Shown: positions 28,876 to 36,757 of the stretch, piece after piece
Position numbering within the stretch: the first letter of the stretch is position 1
How the letters are laid out: every line of letters begins with the position of its first letter
Source of the DNA: Terriglobia bacterium
GTDB lineage: Bacteria; Acidobacteriota; Terriglobia; JAIQFV01
Reading direction: 5' to 3'
Assembly (NCBI GenBank): GCA_020073085.1
Contig: JAIQFV010000005.1
Location: 163,297 to 227,296 of the forward strand
Length of the DNA: 64,000 nt
Made by a program: the position numbers and the translations under genes
Notes under the pieces: model-generated
Database searches by the model: none
The model's input: the letters and a program-made list of their open reading frames with translations, nothing else
Told to the model about the DNA's origin: nothing

Positions 28876-29135
28876 TGCGGGTCTGCTGGGCAACGATTAA
28901 GGAGAAATGTCCCGAAAAGGAGATCCCGTGTCTCCTCGGACGAGGGAGAGGAGAGTGACCTGTGAATCATTACGATCAGTCGGGATCAGCAAGTTTTAAT
29001 TCTTCCGGGGATCAGGCCTTGTCCGTTGGGCGGGTTCGGGAGAGTCGGCTGACGACTCTTGGGCGAAGGATTCCCCTGTGTCGACAGGCCTCTATTAACC
29101 TTAACGTCAGCTGTAACACATAGAAAATTCACCAT

Positions 29136-29163
29136 TTGACAACACAAGCTTGGGGTGTAGTAT
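29136..29163 (+). promoter_or_regulatory. Predicted sigma-70 promoter of He_PIG protein
   Basis: TTGACA (29136-29141), a 16-base spacer and TAGTAT (29158-29163): perfect -35 and a 4/6 -10. It would start transcription about 40 bases before the ATG at 29212. Confidence 0.45.
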
Positions 29164-29211
29164 TCATATTGGTTGTATGTAATAAAATCCATCACTTCCA
29201 GTCGAATAAAT

Positions 29212-32154
29212 ATGAACTCATCAAATCAAAAGCCTTTTGGTATCGATTTTTTTTTCATTGGATTAGTCTTGGCAACTTTCTTCCTCTTGAACCCAATAGG
29301 GACGGGGCAACTGACCGCAGCAACCAGTCATAGCAATGGGCCCGTCTCGACGGCAACTTCACAGTCAAAAGGACCAGAATTGAATTCGTTTGCAGCCGCT
29401 GGATTCGATAGGGGAGGCAAGTTCGATCGGACTGCGGCCAACGATGTCTTCAACGAAGCTTCAACCCATCCGAGCATACAAACCGGCGCCTCTCGCTCTC
29501 GGGTGAACTACCCAGCACAATTGAGTCAGAGCCCTGTCGCGGGGGTGGGCCTCAATGGCGAGAGCGAAGCTGTTCTTCTCGCCGCAAACCTAGTGGGCGC
29601 CAATTCCTCGTCCTCACCGAGTGAATTCTTTGCTTGCCCGACAATTCCCATACAGCCAGCGACACTTCCAAATGGACTGCTGGGGGTACCTTTCAGCCAG
29701 ACGCTCGTTGCCAGTGGTGGAGTGTCTCCGTACAGTTTTGCAACTGTTCCCGCTATTCTTCCCGCCGGGTTGACGCTTTCTTCAAGCGGTACACTTTCAG
29801 GGACGCCCACGGCGACGGGCCTTTTTTCTTTTACGGTGACTGCAACCGATGCGAATAATTGCACGGGAAGCATGGCATACTCAGTCGCCATTAACTGTCC
29901 GACGATCGCCTTGTCACCGGACACACTTCCCAATGGCGTTGTGGGAGCGGCCTATAACCAGTCGATCTCAATCAGTGGTTCATCCGGCTTCACTTTTTCA
30001 GTCCCTCCGGGAGGCTTGCCGCCTGGTTTGACGCTCTCGCCCACGGGTACCCTTACGGGCACACCGACTGCAGCGGGCACTTATTCATTTACCGTGACTG
30101 CCACTGGCCAGAACAATTGCGGCGGCAGTAAGATTTATACCCTGATTGTGACCACTGCGGTGTGTACCCCGGTGACCCTGTCGCCCGCAACATTGCCGGG
30201 AGGCGTAGTAGGGACAGCGTACAACCAGACGATCACCGGAAGCGGCTCTTTAACCTATACCTTCACCATCTCCACGGGCGGTTTGCCGCAGGGGTTGGCG
30301 CTCACGCCCTTCGGCGCCCTCATCGGGACGCCGACCAAGCCTGGCGCATTCCCTTTCACGGTCAAGGCGACCGCCACGAACGGTTGCACTGGGACGCAGG
30401 CATACACGATCACTATTAATCCCTCTGGGTGTCCAGCCATTACCTTCTCGCCAGCTTCGCTCCCTGCAGGCATTGTCGACACGCCCTACAACCAGACCAT
30501 CACGACCAGTGGAGATCCACTACCCTCTACCTATTCGGCGCCGCCCGGGGTCTTGCCTCCGGGTTTGATACTCAGCGTGAATGGCGCACTCTCAGGAACT
30601 CCAGCGTCGGCCGGGACGTTTTCCTTTACAGTCACGGCGACGGATCTTAATGGGTGTGCGGCGAGCCAGAACTATTCCATTACCATTTCAGGGTCCACGA
30701 ACTCACACTCTCAACTGAATCTTTCTCTGCCCCAGGGAGGTGCTGGGACCACTTCAACGATCGGAGGCGCGGGCAGTGTTCGGACAGGGTATGCGACGGT
30801 CACATTGAATTCGGGTACGTCAACCGACGGCACGGCCGTGTTCAGTCTTAGCTCGAATGGTTTTGTCGTCACTGAGGCGGGTGTACCCGCTTCGCCGCCG
30901 ACCACGCATGCCAAGATCTTCATCGACTTTCGCAGCAGTGTTCCCGCCAAAACCGCGCGGCTCAATGCAGGCACCATTAACATCAACACCGGCTGTGCCA
31001 TCGTGAACCGCGGCACGGGTCCGGCGCATATTACCTACACCCTGAGGGATTCCACCGGCACAACAACCCTCGCTACAGGAACTCAGACCTTGGATCAAGG
31101 TGCGCACGACGCCCGCTTCATCGACCAGATCAACGAGAAGGCCCCGAGCTTTGTGGTGCCACAAGATTTCAGTACCATCACGAAGTTCGGCTCGCTTGAA
31201 ATTCAAAGCGATCAGCCTCTATCGATTCTTGCGCTGCGATTGACCGGCAACCAACGTGGCGACACCCTGCTGACCACCACTCCCATTGCCGATCTCACGA
31301 AACCGCTATCGAGCAATGCGCTTTACTTCCCCCAGGTGGTCGATGGGGGAGGCTATCAGACGACCGTTATTCTGCTGAATACCTCTGCGGGAACCGAGAC
31401 CGGGATGTTGAGCCTGTTCAACGACTCGGGCTCGCCTCTTGCCGTCAAGCAGAGCGGTGGAGCATCTAACTCGTCGTTCCGCTACAGCATTCCGCCCGGT
31501 GGGGTATTCCTCCTGGAGACCGATGGCTCTCCAGGGACCATCAACGCCGGTTCGGTGCAGGTCATACCCGATCAAGGGACCTCTTCACCCGTAGGGGCCG
31601 GGGTGTTCCGATTCACCCAGAATGGCATTGTCGTCACCGAGTCAGGGATTCCGGCGGCCAACCCTACGACTCATGCCCGCATATACGTCGACACGTCCGG
31701 CGGCCACAACACGGGACTTGCCCTTGCTGCCCCCACGGGCGATCCCGTCAGTGTTGTGGTGAGTGCTTTTCAGTCCGATGGCAACACGCCCGCAGGGACG
31801 GGAAAGGCCGTGCTGTTAAGTGGTAAGGGACACACCGCACAATTCGTGGGGGAGATGATTTCCAGTTTTCCCAGCGGGTTCACTGGAGTTCTGGATATCC
31901 ATTCGACCTCTCCCTTTGTGGCGCTGACCCTGCGTTCGCTCGACAACCGGCGCGATTTCCTTTTGACGACCTTCCCCATTGCGGACTACAGCCAGCCGGC
32001 AGTCGCGCCGCTTGTCTTTCCGCACATCGTGGATGGGGGAGGGTACCTCACGCAATTTATCTTGTTGGATACCGGGGATGCCGCCAGTACCACCTTGAAC
32101 TTCTTTGACGATAAGGGCTCCCCTTTGCCGGTGGGAAAGATGGCAGGAAGATAG
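29212..32154 (+). CDS. Large exported protein with four He_PIG (Ig-like) domains
   Basis: 980 residues from the ATG at 29212; an upstream in-frame TTG at 29173 would only lengthen the N-terminus. The hydrophobic segment FFFIGLVLATFFLL (about 11-24) is a signal peptide or anchor. Residues about 145-500 are four putative-Ig domains of some 85-95 residues, each with LP.G..G..Y.Q, LP.GL.L...G.L.GTP and F.VTATD..GC motifs. The remaining 480 residues hold two copies of a beta-rich module (YFPQVVDGGGYQT...LFNDSGSPL and VFPHIVDGGGYLT...FFDDKGSPL); the second copy stops early, so the protein ends part-way through the module. Probably an adhesin or matrix protein. Confidence 0.82.
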   Translation: MNSSNQKPFGIDFFFIGLVLATFFLLNPIGTGQLTAATSHSNGPVSTATSQSKGPELNSFAAAGFDRGGKFDRTAANDVFNEASTHPSIQTGASRSRVNYPAQLSQSPVAGVGLNGESEAVLLAANLVGANSSSSPSEFFACPTIPIQPATLPNGLLGVPFSQTLVASGGVSPYSFATVPAILPAGLTLSSSGTLSGTPTATGLFSFTVTATDANNCTGSMAYSVAINCPTIALSPDTLPNGVVGAAYNQSISISGSSGFTFSVPPGGLPPGLTLSPTGTLTGTPTAAGTYSFTVTATGQNNCGGSKIYTLIVTTAVCTPVTLSPATLPGGVVGTAYNQTITGSGSLTYTFTISTGGLPQGLALTPFGALIGTPTKPGAFPFTVKATATNGCTGTQAYTITINPSGCPAITFSPASLPAGIVDTPYNQTITTSGDPLPSTYSAPPGVLPPGLILSVNGALSGTPASAGTFSFTVTATDLNGCAASQNYSITISGSTNSHSQLNLSLPQGGAGTTSTIGGAGSVRTGYATVTLNSGTSTDGTAVFSLSSNGFVVTEAGVPASPPTTHAKIFIDFRSSVPAKTARLNAGTININTGCAIVNRGTGPAHITYTLRDSTGTTTLATGTQTLDQGAHDARFIDQINEKAPSFVVPQDFSTITKFGSLEIQSDQPLSILALRLTGNQRGDTLLTTTPIADLTKPLSSNALYFPQVVDGGGYQTTVILLNTSAGTETGMLSLFNDSGSPLAVKQSGGASNSSFRYSIPPGGVFLLETDGSPGTINAGSVQVIPDQGTSSPVGAGVFRFTQNGIVVTESGIPAANPTTHARIYVDTSGGHNTGLALAAPTGDPVSVVVSAFQSDGNTPAGTGKAVLLSGKGHTAQFVGEMISSFPSGFTGVLDIHSTSPFVALTLRSLDNRRDFLLTTFPIADYSQPAVAPLVFPHIVDGGGYLTQFILLDTGDAASTTLNFFDDKGSPLPVGKMAGR

Positions 32155-32464
32155 CAGGACGTTGAGCTCCAGACGATGGAGCATTCAAGATGGATGTTCG
32201 TCACTTGTCGGGGTTTTGGAATCAGGGCTTCTCCGGGAAGGGGGAAGTGGACTGATAAATCGTATTGACTCGACGCCGTCCTTCAACAAAACAATCTGGT
32301 CGACATGAGAATGACACAATTTTCGGCTATTAGTCATGCGGGGGATTTGATGGGTTCACCTTTGGGGAGCGAACTTTTTTTCCGCCTCGTGCGGAGTTCG
32401 ATATCCTCCCGTCTTCCATGAAGGCCCCGCAGGGTTGAGCCAACCTTTGAGGGTCGGCAATCAC
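32155..32464. other. Intergenic leader of antiterminator gene
   Basis: 310 bases without a gene. A hairpin lies at 32370-32400: inner stem TCCGC/GCGGA and outer arm CGAAC/GTTCG separated by a run of seven T on one side only. It sits 64 bases ahead of the antiterminator start and could be part of its leader. No clear promoter was found. Confidence 0.45.
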
Positions 32465-32971
32465 ATGAATGAATCCAACCACCCTGCCTGGTATGCCGTT
32501 TGGACCGCAAGCCGCCACGAGAAAGTGGTGAATCTCGAGTTGTCGAAGAAGAGATTGGAGACTTTCTTGCCGCTCATGAAAGTCCTCAGCCAGTGGAAGG
32601 ACCGGCGCAAGCTTGTCGAAAAGCCGCTTTTCCCGGGCTATCTATTCGTGCACACCACACTGGACCATCGTCTTGATGTTTTGAAGACGTCCGGGGTTGT
32701 TCAAATCGTGGGAATCAAGAACGTCCCGGAGCCCATCCCAGATCAGCAAATCGAAAACATTCAAATTCTTTTGCGGTCGGATTTGAAATATGACCCGCAT
32801 CCCTCCCTGACCGTTGGTCAGCGGGTGCGTGTAAGAACAGGAGCCTTGCAGGGTTGTGAAGGGATTCTCGTACGAAAGAAAAATCTCTCGACGCTGGTTC
32901 TCTCTATTGAGTTATTGCAACAGGCCGTGGCGGTGGAGGTGGATGCCTTAAACGTTGAGCCACTTCACTAA
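32465..32971 (+). CDS. UpxY/RfaH-type NusG-like transcription antiterminator
   Basis: 168 residues from the ATG at 32465 (an upstream in-frame start at 32435 is less likely). The N-terminal NGN domain shows WYAVWTASRHEKVVN, the LPLMKVLSQWKDRRK block and FPGYLFV, and a C-terminal KOW module follows (VGQRVRVRTGALQGCEGILVRKK). Such NusG paralogues bind RNA polymerase paused in the leader of one polysaccharide operon and let it read through terminators. Its position at the head of the exopolysaccharide locus, with a long untranslated leader downstream, supports that role. The genomic NusG would be elsewhere. I did not find an ops-type sequence in the leader. Confidence 0.9.
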   Translation: MNESNHPAWYAVWTASRHEKVVNLELSKKRLETFLPLMKVLSQWKDRRKLVEKPLFPGYLFVHTTLDHRLDVLKTSGVVQIVGIKNVPEPIPDQQIENIQILLRSDLKYDPHPSLTVGQRVRVRTGALQGCEGILVRKKNLSTLVLSIELLQQAVAVEVDALNVEPLH

Positions 32972-33112
32972 CGGGCGAAGAGGATTGCCTTTCGCCCCGA
33001 TAAGACCTTTCCGGGAGCGATGAGTATATAGTCTCCTTTCAGACCACTTGTTGCGCCAGACCTTTTGTGTCAACCACTCTTCATCTGGAGGGTTTGATTT
33101 TTTTAAATTTGT

Positions 33113-33123
33113 GGGGGGGGGGG
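33113..33123 (+). repeat. G11 homopolymer tract
   Basis: Eleven consecutive G bases, 24 bases upstream of the -35 box of the predicted promoter at 33148, within an otherwise AT-rich stretch. Tracts of this length change size by slippage. Confidence 0.9.
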
Positions 33124-33147
33124 AAAGGATTTCCTAAAAAAAATTGT

Positions 33148-33176
33148 TTGTCTCTGATTTTGCAAAAGTGTATAAT
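33148..33176 (+). promoter_or_regulatory. Predicted sigma-70 promoter of exopolysaccharide operon
   Basis: TTGTCT (33148-33153), a 17-base spacer and TATAAT (33171-33176): a perfect -10 and 4/6 -35. It would start transcription near 33183, about 885 bases before the first downstream gene. Confidence 0.6.
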
Positions 33177-34067
33177 ATTGCACAGTTAGTGCATTTGATG
33201 AATTAAGTGGGGGAAAAGTCAAGGTATTAGTTTTTAAGCGTCGGAAGTGGTTGTAACTGCGGGAATTGCGAATCGAGGCTTTTTGTTCAATGTGTTTTAA
33301 AATAAGGGCCAACGGCCTTCAAACCTAACAGACACGCGAACCGGACGTTTTGGTTTTTCGAGTGTTTCAGATTCCTGATCATGTCTTTGTATAATTGCGG
33401 AGTGTGTGGGTTTTTGGTCTCAGATTGACGTCTCGCCTCACGTTCTATTCGGGCGAATCCTCTCACTCCTGTATTGAAACGGCTGTATTTTTGAAGCAGG
33501 GGCGGAGTTCAGACGATCCAACGGGGTATGGGCGCATCGATATGAAAGGCGCATTTGTTTTGGATGGGAATCATTGTAGTTCGGCGATTCGAGCAAAGGG
33601 GGCGCTTGAGGGGACCGGTCGGTTCAATCAGGTTTCCGGTGTGGTTTCCCAATTGCTCTTATTAAAGAAAGTTTCACGGCCCGGGCTCTCTGGGTCGGAG
33701 GGCCCCGCATACTCTGGCGCGAAGACCGAAGCAGGAAATGTTGCGGCCAGGGGTGCTCTTAAGACTCTTGTCGAAATCCATTGCGCGTAATCGGTCTTCC
33801 CGCTCGAAAAGGGACCCTTGTAACCGGTCGATTGTGACTGAGAGGGCGAAGCTATAAAAGGGGACTCTGCGGAGGCACTCGATTCAAGTCGACTCGGCTC
33901 TCTGTCCTTCGTCGGAACAAACAAACCGGGCTTGTGCTGCAAAGCAACGATTGAGCCGACGATGAAAGAAACAGGGTGAGCGCAGCCGTGATTTCCCTTG
34001 ACTTTCCGTATTCGCGGAGAATACCATAAATCAAACAACGCAGTCGTTTGACTGGAGGAGGCGTCGC

Positions 34068-34823
34068 ATGAACCCCCTTTTCATCAGGAAGGATTGGTTT
34101 GCAAAGCTGATCATCGGCCTGCTGATTTTATCAATCAACTGTTTTTATGTTCCGATGACGCCCGTCTTTGGGGCGGCGATGCCCATTGGACAAATGGTTG
34201 TCAGCGGGACCGCCTCTACGACGCAAGCGGAGTCTACCGTCTTTAATGGAGATGTTGTCAGTACGAGTCCCGGTCAACCCGTGGCCATCACGTTGAAGAA
34301 CGCGGGGCTGCTCAATGTTGCGGGCGCTTCTCAGGTTCGACTGGAGCAGGACAGCGGCAATTACAGGGTGGAGTTGACCCGCGGTGAAGTTCTGTACTCT
34401 TCGCCGAAGCTGAGTCATGAGGGCATGAAGATCCGTGCTTCGGGCGTGGAGATATCCATCGCTGCAGCCAGCGCGGCCAGAGGGAAGGTCATGAGCACGC
34501 CGGAATATATCCTAGTGAGTTCTCTCTCCGGCGAGCTACAGGTCGCCAGCAACGGTCGGTCTTATGCAGTAAGCGAGGGCGATTCCAGCGTGATCCCAAT
34601 CGCTGCGGCTTCAAATGCAGGCTCAAATAATCCGAGGCCGGACAACGCAACGTCGAAAAATAAGAAGAAGGCGGGAACGGGAGCGAGTGCTCCTGCCGGA
34701 AGCAATGGATTTTTTGGATTGGGTGCGGCTGCGACTGCTGCCATCGTCGCGGGAATCGGCGTTGGCACAGGAATCATCATTTGGCAGGCCACGAAGAACG
34801 ATAGCAGTCCGTCCCGGCCATAG
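34068..34823 (+). CDS. FecR-domain-like exported protein
   Basis: 251 residues, strong ribosome site. Layout: N-terminal signal or membrane segment (about 13-30), a beta-rich FecR-like domain (about 45-175; QVRLEQDSGNYRVELTRGEVLYSS then IRASGVEISIAAASA), a linker rich in Ser, Asn and Lys (178-208), and a C-terminal glycine-rich transmembrane segment (AAATAAIVAGIGVGTGIIIW). Anti-sigma-factor signalling is the classic FecR role, but no ECF sigma factor or TonB receptor is nearby, so a structural role with the export machinery encoded next is more likely. Function unproven. Confidence 0.72.
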   Translation: MNPLFIRKDWFAKLIIGLLILSINCFYVPMTPVFGAAMPIGQMVVSGTASTTQAESTVFNGDVVSTSPGQPVAITLKNAGLLNVAGASQVRLEQDSGNYRVELTRGEVLYSSPKLSHEGMKIRASGVEISIAAASAARGKVMSTPEYILVSSLSGELQVASNGRSYAVSEGDSSVIPIAAASNAGSNNPRPDNATSKNKKKAGTGASAPAGSNGFFGLGAAATAAIVAGIGVGTGIIIWQATKNDSSPSRP

Positions 34824-34830
34824 ATGGGTC

Positions 34831-34872
34831 GGCGCTTGCGTCCGCCGGGTTTGTGGCGGATTCGGTCGGTTT
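34831..34872 (-). repeat. Composite GC-rich/9-mer repeat, inverted arm of gap 1
   Basis: Seven bases after the FecR-like stop. Read on the minus strand it is GACCGAATCCGCC then CCCGGCGGACGCAAGCGCC, closely matching the composite found on the plus strand at 36649-36684 and, more loosely, at 35166-35202. Only one or two 9-mer units are retained here. Confidence 0.7.
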
Positions 34873-35102
34873 AATCTAGTCGGTAGTTGTAAGCATAATA
34901 CGGCATTCTCCTTCCAATATATAGCAGCATTTGCTACTCCTCCGAACATCTCCCGATTAGAACGGGCCAATCTCTCGTGGTGTCCGCGGACCCGGTGATT
35001 AGTTCCTGTGCGCGTTCTATCTCCACGTTCTTCCAGGTTCCTCTTTTCAGCTGTTCTGTCGCGACCAACTGAATAGATCCGCCACGCAGCCGGCGGACCT
35101 TT

Positions 35103-35247
35103 GACCAAATAGACCGAATAGACCGAAAAGACTGAATAGACCGGACAGACGGAACAGACCCAATAGATTGAATCCGACACGCAGCCGGCGGACGCACGCG
35201 CTGACCGAATAGACTGAACAGACTGAATAGACCGGATAGACCGAATC
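35103..35247 (+). repeat. 9-bp tandem array before Wza-type gene (gap 1)
   Basis: Degenerate 9-mer GACYGAAYA. Eight units run from 35103 to 35174, then a 28-base GC-rich insert containing GCCGGCGGACGC, then five units (35203-35247) that abut the possible GTG start at 35248. A fragment of the same GC-rich element is also at 35079-35099. Confidence 0.88.
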
Positions 35248-35265
35248 GTGAGAAAGCCGAAACTT

Positions 35266-36411
35266 ATGAAACCAACAAATCTCCTGATTTTATTCATCGG
35301 TCTCCTTGCCGGCCTCTCAACGGGATCTCTGGGGCAGACGCGAGTAGGGGACCAGAGGCCTGGCGAACCGCCATCGGCGCAATGGCCCCGGGGAGAAACC
35401 GGTAGTGACGAAATCAACACCCTGAACCAGGCGCTGGCGAAGCGGGCGGCGAGTCGGACCACCAACAGCGACTCGGGATCGGACTATGTCATCGGGGCCA
35501 ACGATCTGGTAGAGATTGCGGTCTTCGATATCAAGGATCTCGACCGGGTCGTGCGGGTGAGCAACCAGGGGAGGATTTCGCTCCCGTTGATTGGCTCCCT
35601 GCAGGCTTCGGGTCTGACGGCCCGCGAACTGGAGGTGGTAATTGCCGAACTGTTGCGCCAGAAATACGTCAAGAATCCGCAGGTCAGCGTTTTCATCAAG
35701 GAGTTTCAAAGTCGTCCCGTCGCGATTTATGGGGCCGTAAAGAAGCCCGGCATTGTGCAGCTTCAGTCTCCGCGGACCTTGATTGAAATGCTGGCAATGG
35801 CAGAAGGGTTTTCCGAGGACGCCGGCGATTCTGTCACCGTCAGGAGACACTCCGCCTTGGAGATGGCTTCTTCCACGGCGCCGTCAAAGGAGGGCGAGAT
35901 CGGCAGTTCAGGGGCTCCCAGCGCCCCGGAAGTTGCGCCGGACGGTTCCGGCTCCAAAGGTTCCTCCGGGCAAGTAGAGATCATCAAGGTCAAGATCAGC
36001 GATCTGATCAACTCGAACGAGCCCCGATATAACCTCCTCATTCAACCCGGCGACGCCATTAATGTCGCGAAGGCAGGAATTGTTTACGTCACCGGGGATG
36101 TGGGACGCCCGGGTGGATTTGTGCTTAAGGAGCGCGAATCACTCACCGTGTTGCAGGCTGTCTCGTTGGCCGAAGGCGTCCACGCCACTGCCGCAAAGAA
36201 GGCTGCCCGTATCATTCGCAAACACGAGGATGGAACGAAAGAGGAGATCCCGATCAACCTGGCCAAGGTCTTTGAAGGGAAAGAGCCTGACATGACGCTG
36301 CAAAACAATGACGTCCTGTTCATCCCTGCCAGCGCCAGCAAGAGCGCCCTGCGTCGAGGGGCCGAGGCAGCTCTACAGACAGCCACGGGAATTGCGATCT
36401 ATCGGAGATAG
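35266..36411 (+). CDS. Polysaccharide export protein (Wza/OMA family)
   Basis: Outer-membrane/periplasmic channel component that exports the polysaccharide together with the Wzc-type kinase encoded next. 381 residues from the ATG at 35266; a GTG at 35248 directly after the repeat array would add six residues. Signal peptide with LLILFIGLLAGLSTGSLG, no lipobox cysteine at the cleavage site. The polysaccharide export domain begins at about 75 (YVIGANDLVEIAVFDIKDLDRVV...GRISLPLIGSLQASGLT) and is followed by SLBB-type beta-grasp modules (VSVFIKEFQSRPVAIYGAV and INVAKAGIVYVTGDVGRPG). A Ser/Gly/Pro-rich insert of about 45 residues splits the first SLBB module. No ribosome site is obvious. Confidence 0.9.
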   Translation: MKPTNLLILFIGLLAGLSTGSLGQTRVGDQRPGEPPSAQWPRGETGSDEINTLNQALAKRAASRTTNSDSGSDYVIGANDLVEIAVFDIKDLDRVVRVSNQGRISLPLIGSLQASGLTARELEVVIAELLRQKYVKNPQVSVFIKEFQSRPVAIYGAVKKPGIVQLQSPRTLIEMLAMAEGFSEDAGDSVTVRRHSALEMASSTAPSKEGEIGSSGAPSAPEVAPDGSGSKGSSGQVEIIKVKISDLINSNEPRYNLLIQPGDAINVAKAGIVYVTGDVGRPGGFVLKERESLTVLQAVSLAEGVHATAAKKAARIIRKHEDGTKEEIPINLAKVFEGKEPDMTLQNNDVLFIPASASKSALRRGAEAALQTATGIAIYRR

Positions 36412-36417
36412 GTGAGG

Positions 36418-36462
36418 CGGTCCATTTCGTCTATTCGGTCTGTTCAGTCTGTTCGGTCGGGG
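36418..36462 (-). repeat. 9-bp array, upstream arm of gap 2
   Basis: Four and a half units (CGGTCTGTT type on the plus strand) start 7 bases after the Wza-type stop. Bases 36433-36462 are an exact reverse complement of 36627-36656, so the two arms form a perfect 30-bp stem around a 164-base loop. Confidence 0.92.
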
Positions 36463-36585
36463 TCGTCGAGTGGGTTTTAGGGGTTTGATGTGGGTAGAAG
36501 TTTCTTAGTGCATCCTTTTCAGAATGTTGCTAATCGTTGTTGAAATGGTTGTGCACAAGGTCCCCCGGTGAACCACCGCGGAGCA

Positions 36586-36739
36586 GACCGATTAAACCAA
36601 GTAGACCCACCGAAGACCCGGCGAACCCCCGACCGAACAGACTGAACAGACCGAATCCGCCAAAACCCCGGCGGACGCAGGCGCAGACCGAATAGACCGA
36701 ACGGACCGAATAGACTGGACAGACGGAACAGACCGAAAA
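36586..36739 (+). repeat. 9-bp array, downstream arm of gap 2
   Basis: Units of the GACCGAACA type in three clusters (36586-36612, 36631-36657, 36686-36739) separated by GC-rich inserts; the second insert contains CCCCGGCGGACGCAGGCGC, related to inserts in gap 1. Ends 18 bases before the start codon of the tyrosine kinase gene, which lacks an obvious ribosome site. Confidence 0.92.
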
Positions 36740-36757
36740 GCCTTCCTGGAAAAATCT

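Larger units (their letters stand above)
28509..29211. other. Intergenic region between two secreted-protein genes
   Basis: About 700 bases with no credible gene; several short frames overlap on both strands without any family feature. It holds a 25-base near-palindrome (28851-28875) that has a relative at 60322, and a promoter-like element at 29136. Confidence 0.6.
32972..34067. other. Long leader region of exopolysaccharide operon
   Basis: Nearly 1.1 kb with no convincing gene; a 131-codon frame at 33395-33790 has no family feature and no ribosome site. It contains an 11-base G tract (33113-33123), a strong promoter (33148-33176) and then almost 900 bases of presumed untranslated leader before the FecR-like gene, whose own ribosome site (GGAGGAGG) is excellent. 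The leader is the natural place for a target of the adjacent antiterminator. Confidence 0.6.

Noticed and set aside
23796..32154. PEP-CTERM/exosortase-type sorting signals on the exported proteins
   Set aside because: None of the three complete C-termini shows a PEP motif, a transmembrane helix and a basic tail; no exosortase gene is present.
32100..32160. Frameshift truncating the He_PIG protein in its second C-terminal module
   Set aside because: The frame ends inside the module, but I could not find a continuing match in another frame after 32154, so a natural short end is equally likely.
33641..33657. GTGGTTTCCCAATTGCT as a sigma-54 promoter for the FecR-like gene
   Set aside because: Spacing is right but the -24 box matches only TGG; several such partial matches are expected by chance in 64 kb, and a better sigma-70 promoter lies at 33148.
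33395..33790. 131-codon frame in the exopolysaccharide leader
   Set aside because: No ribosome site, no recognisable family pattern, and an opposite-strand frame covers the same bases; better explained as untranslated leader.
34934..35197. Peptides rich in SIRS/SVQS or YSV/CSV repeats read from the 9-bp arrays (also near 36592, 39575 and 41349)
   Set aside because: Any frame through a 9-bp period gives three-residue repeats; these frames have no starts or conservation and are artefacts of the arrays.
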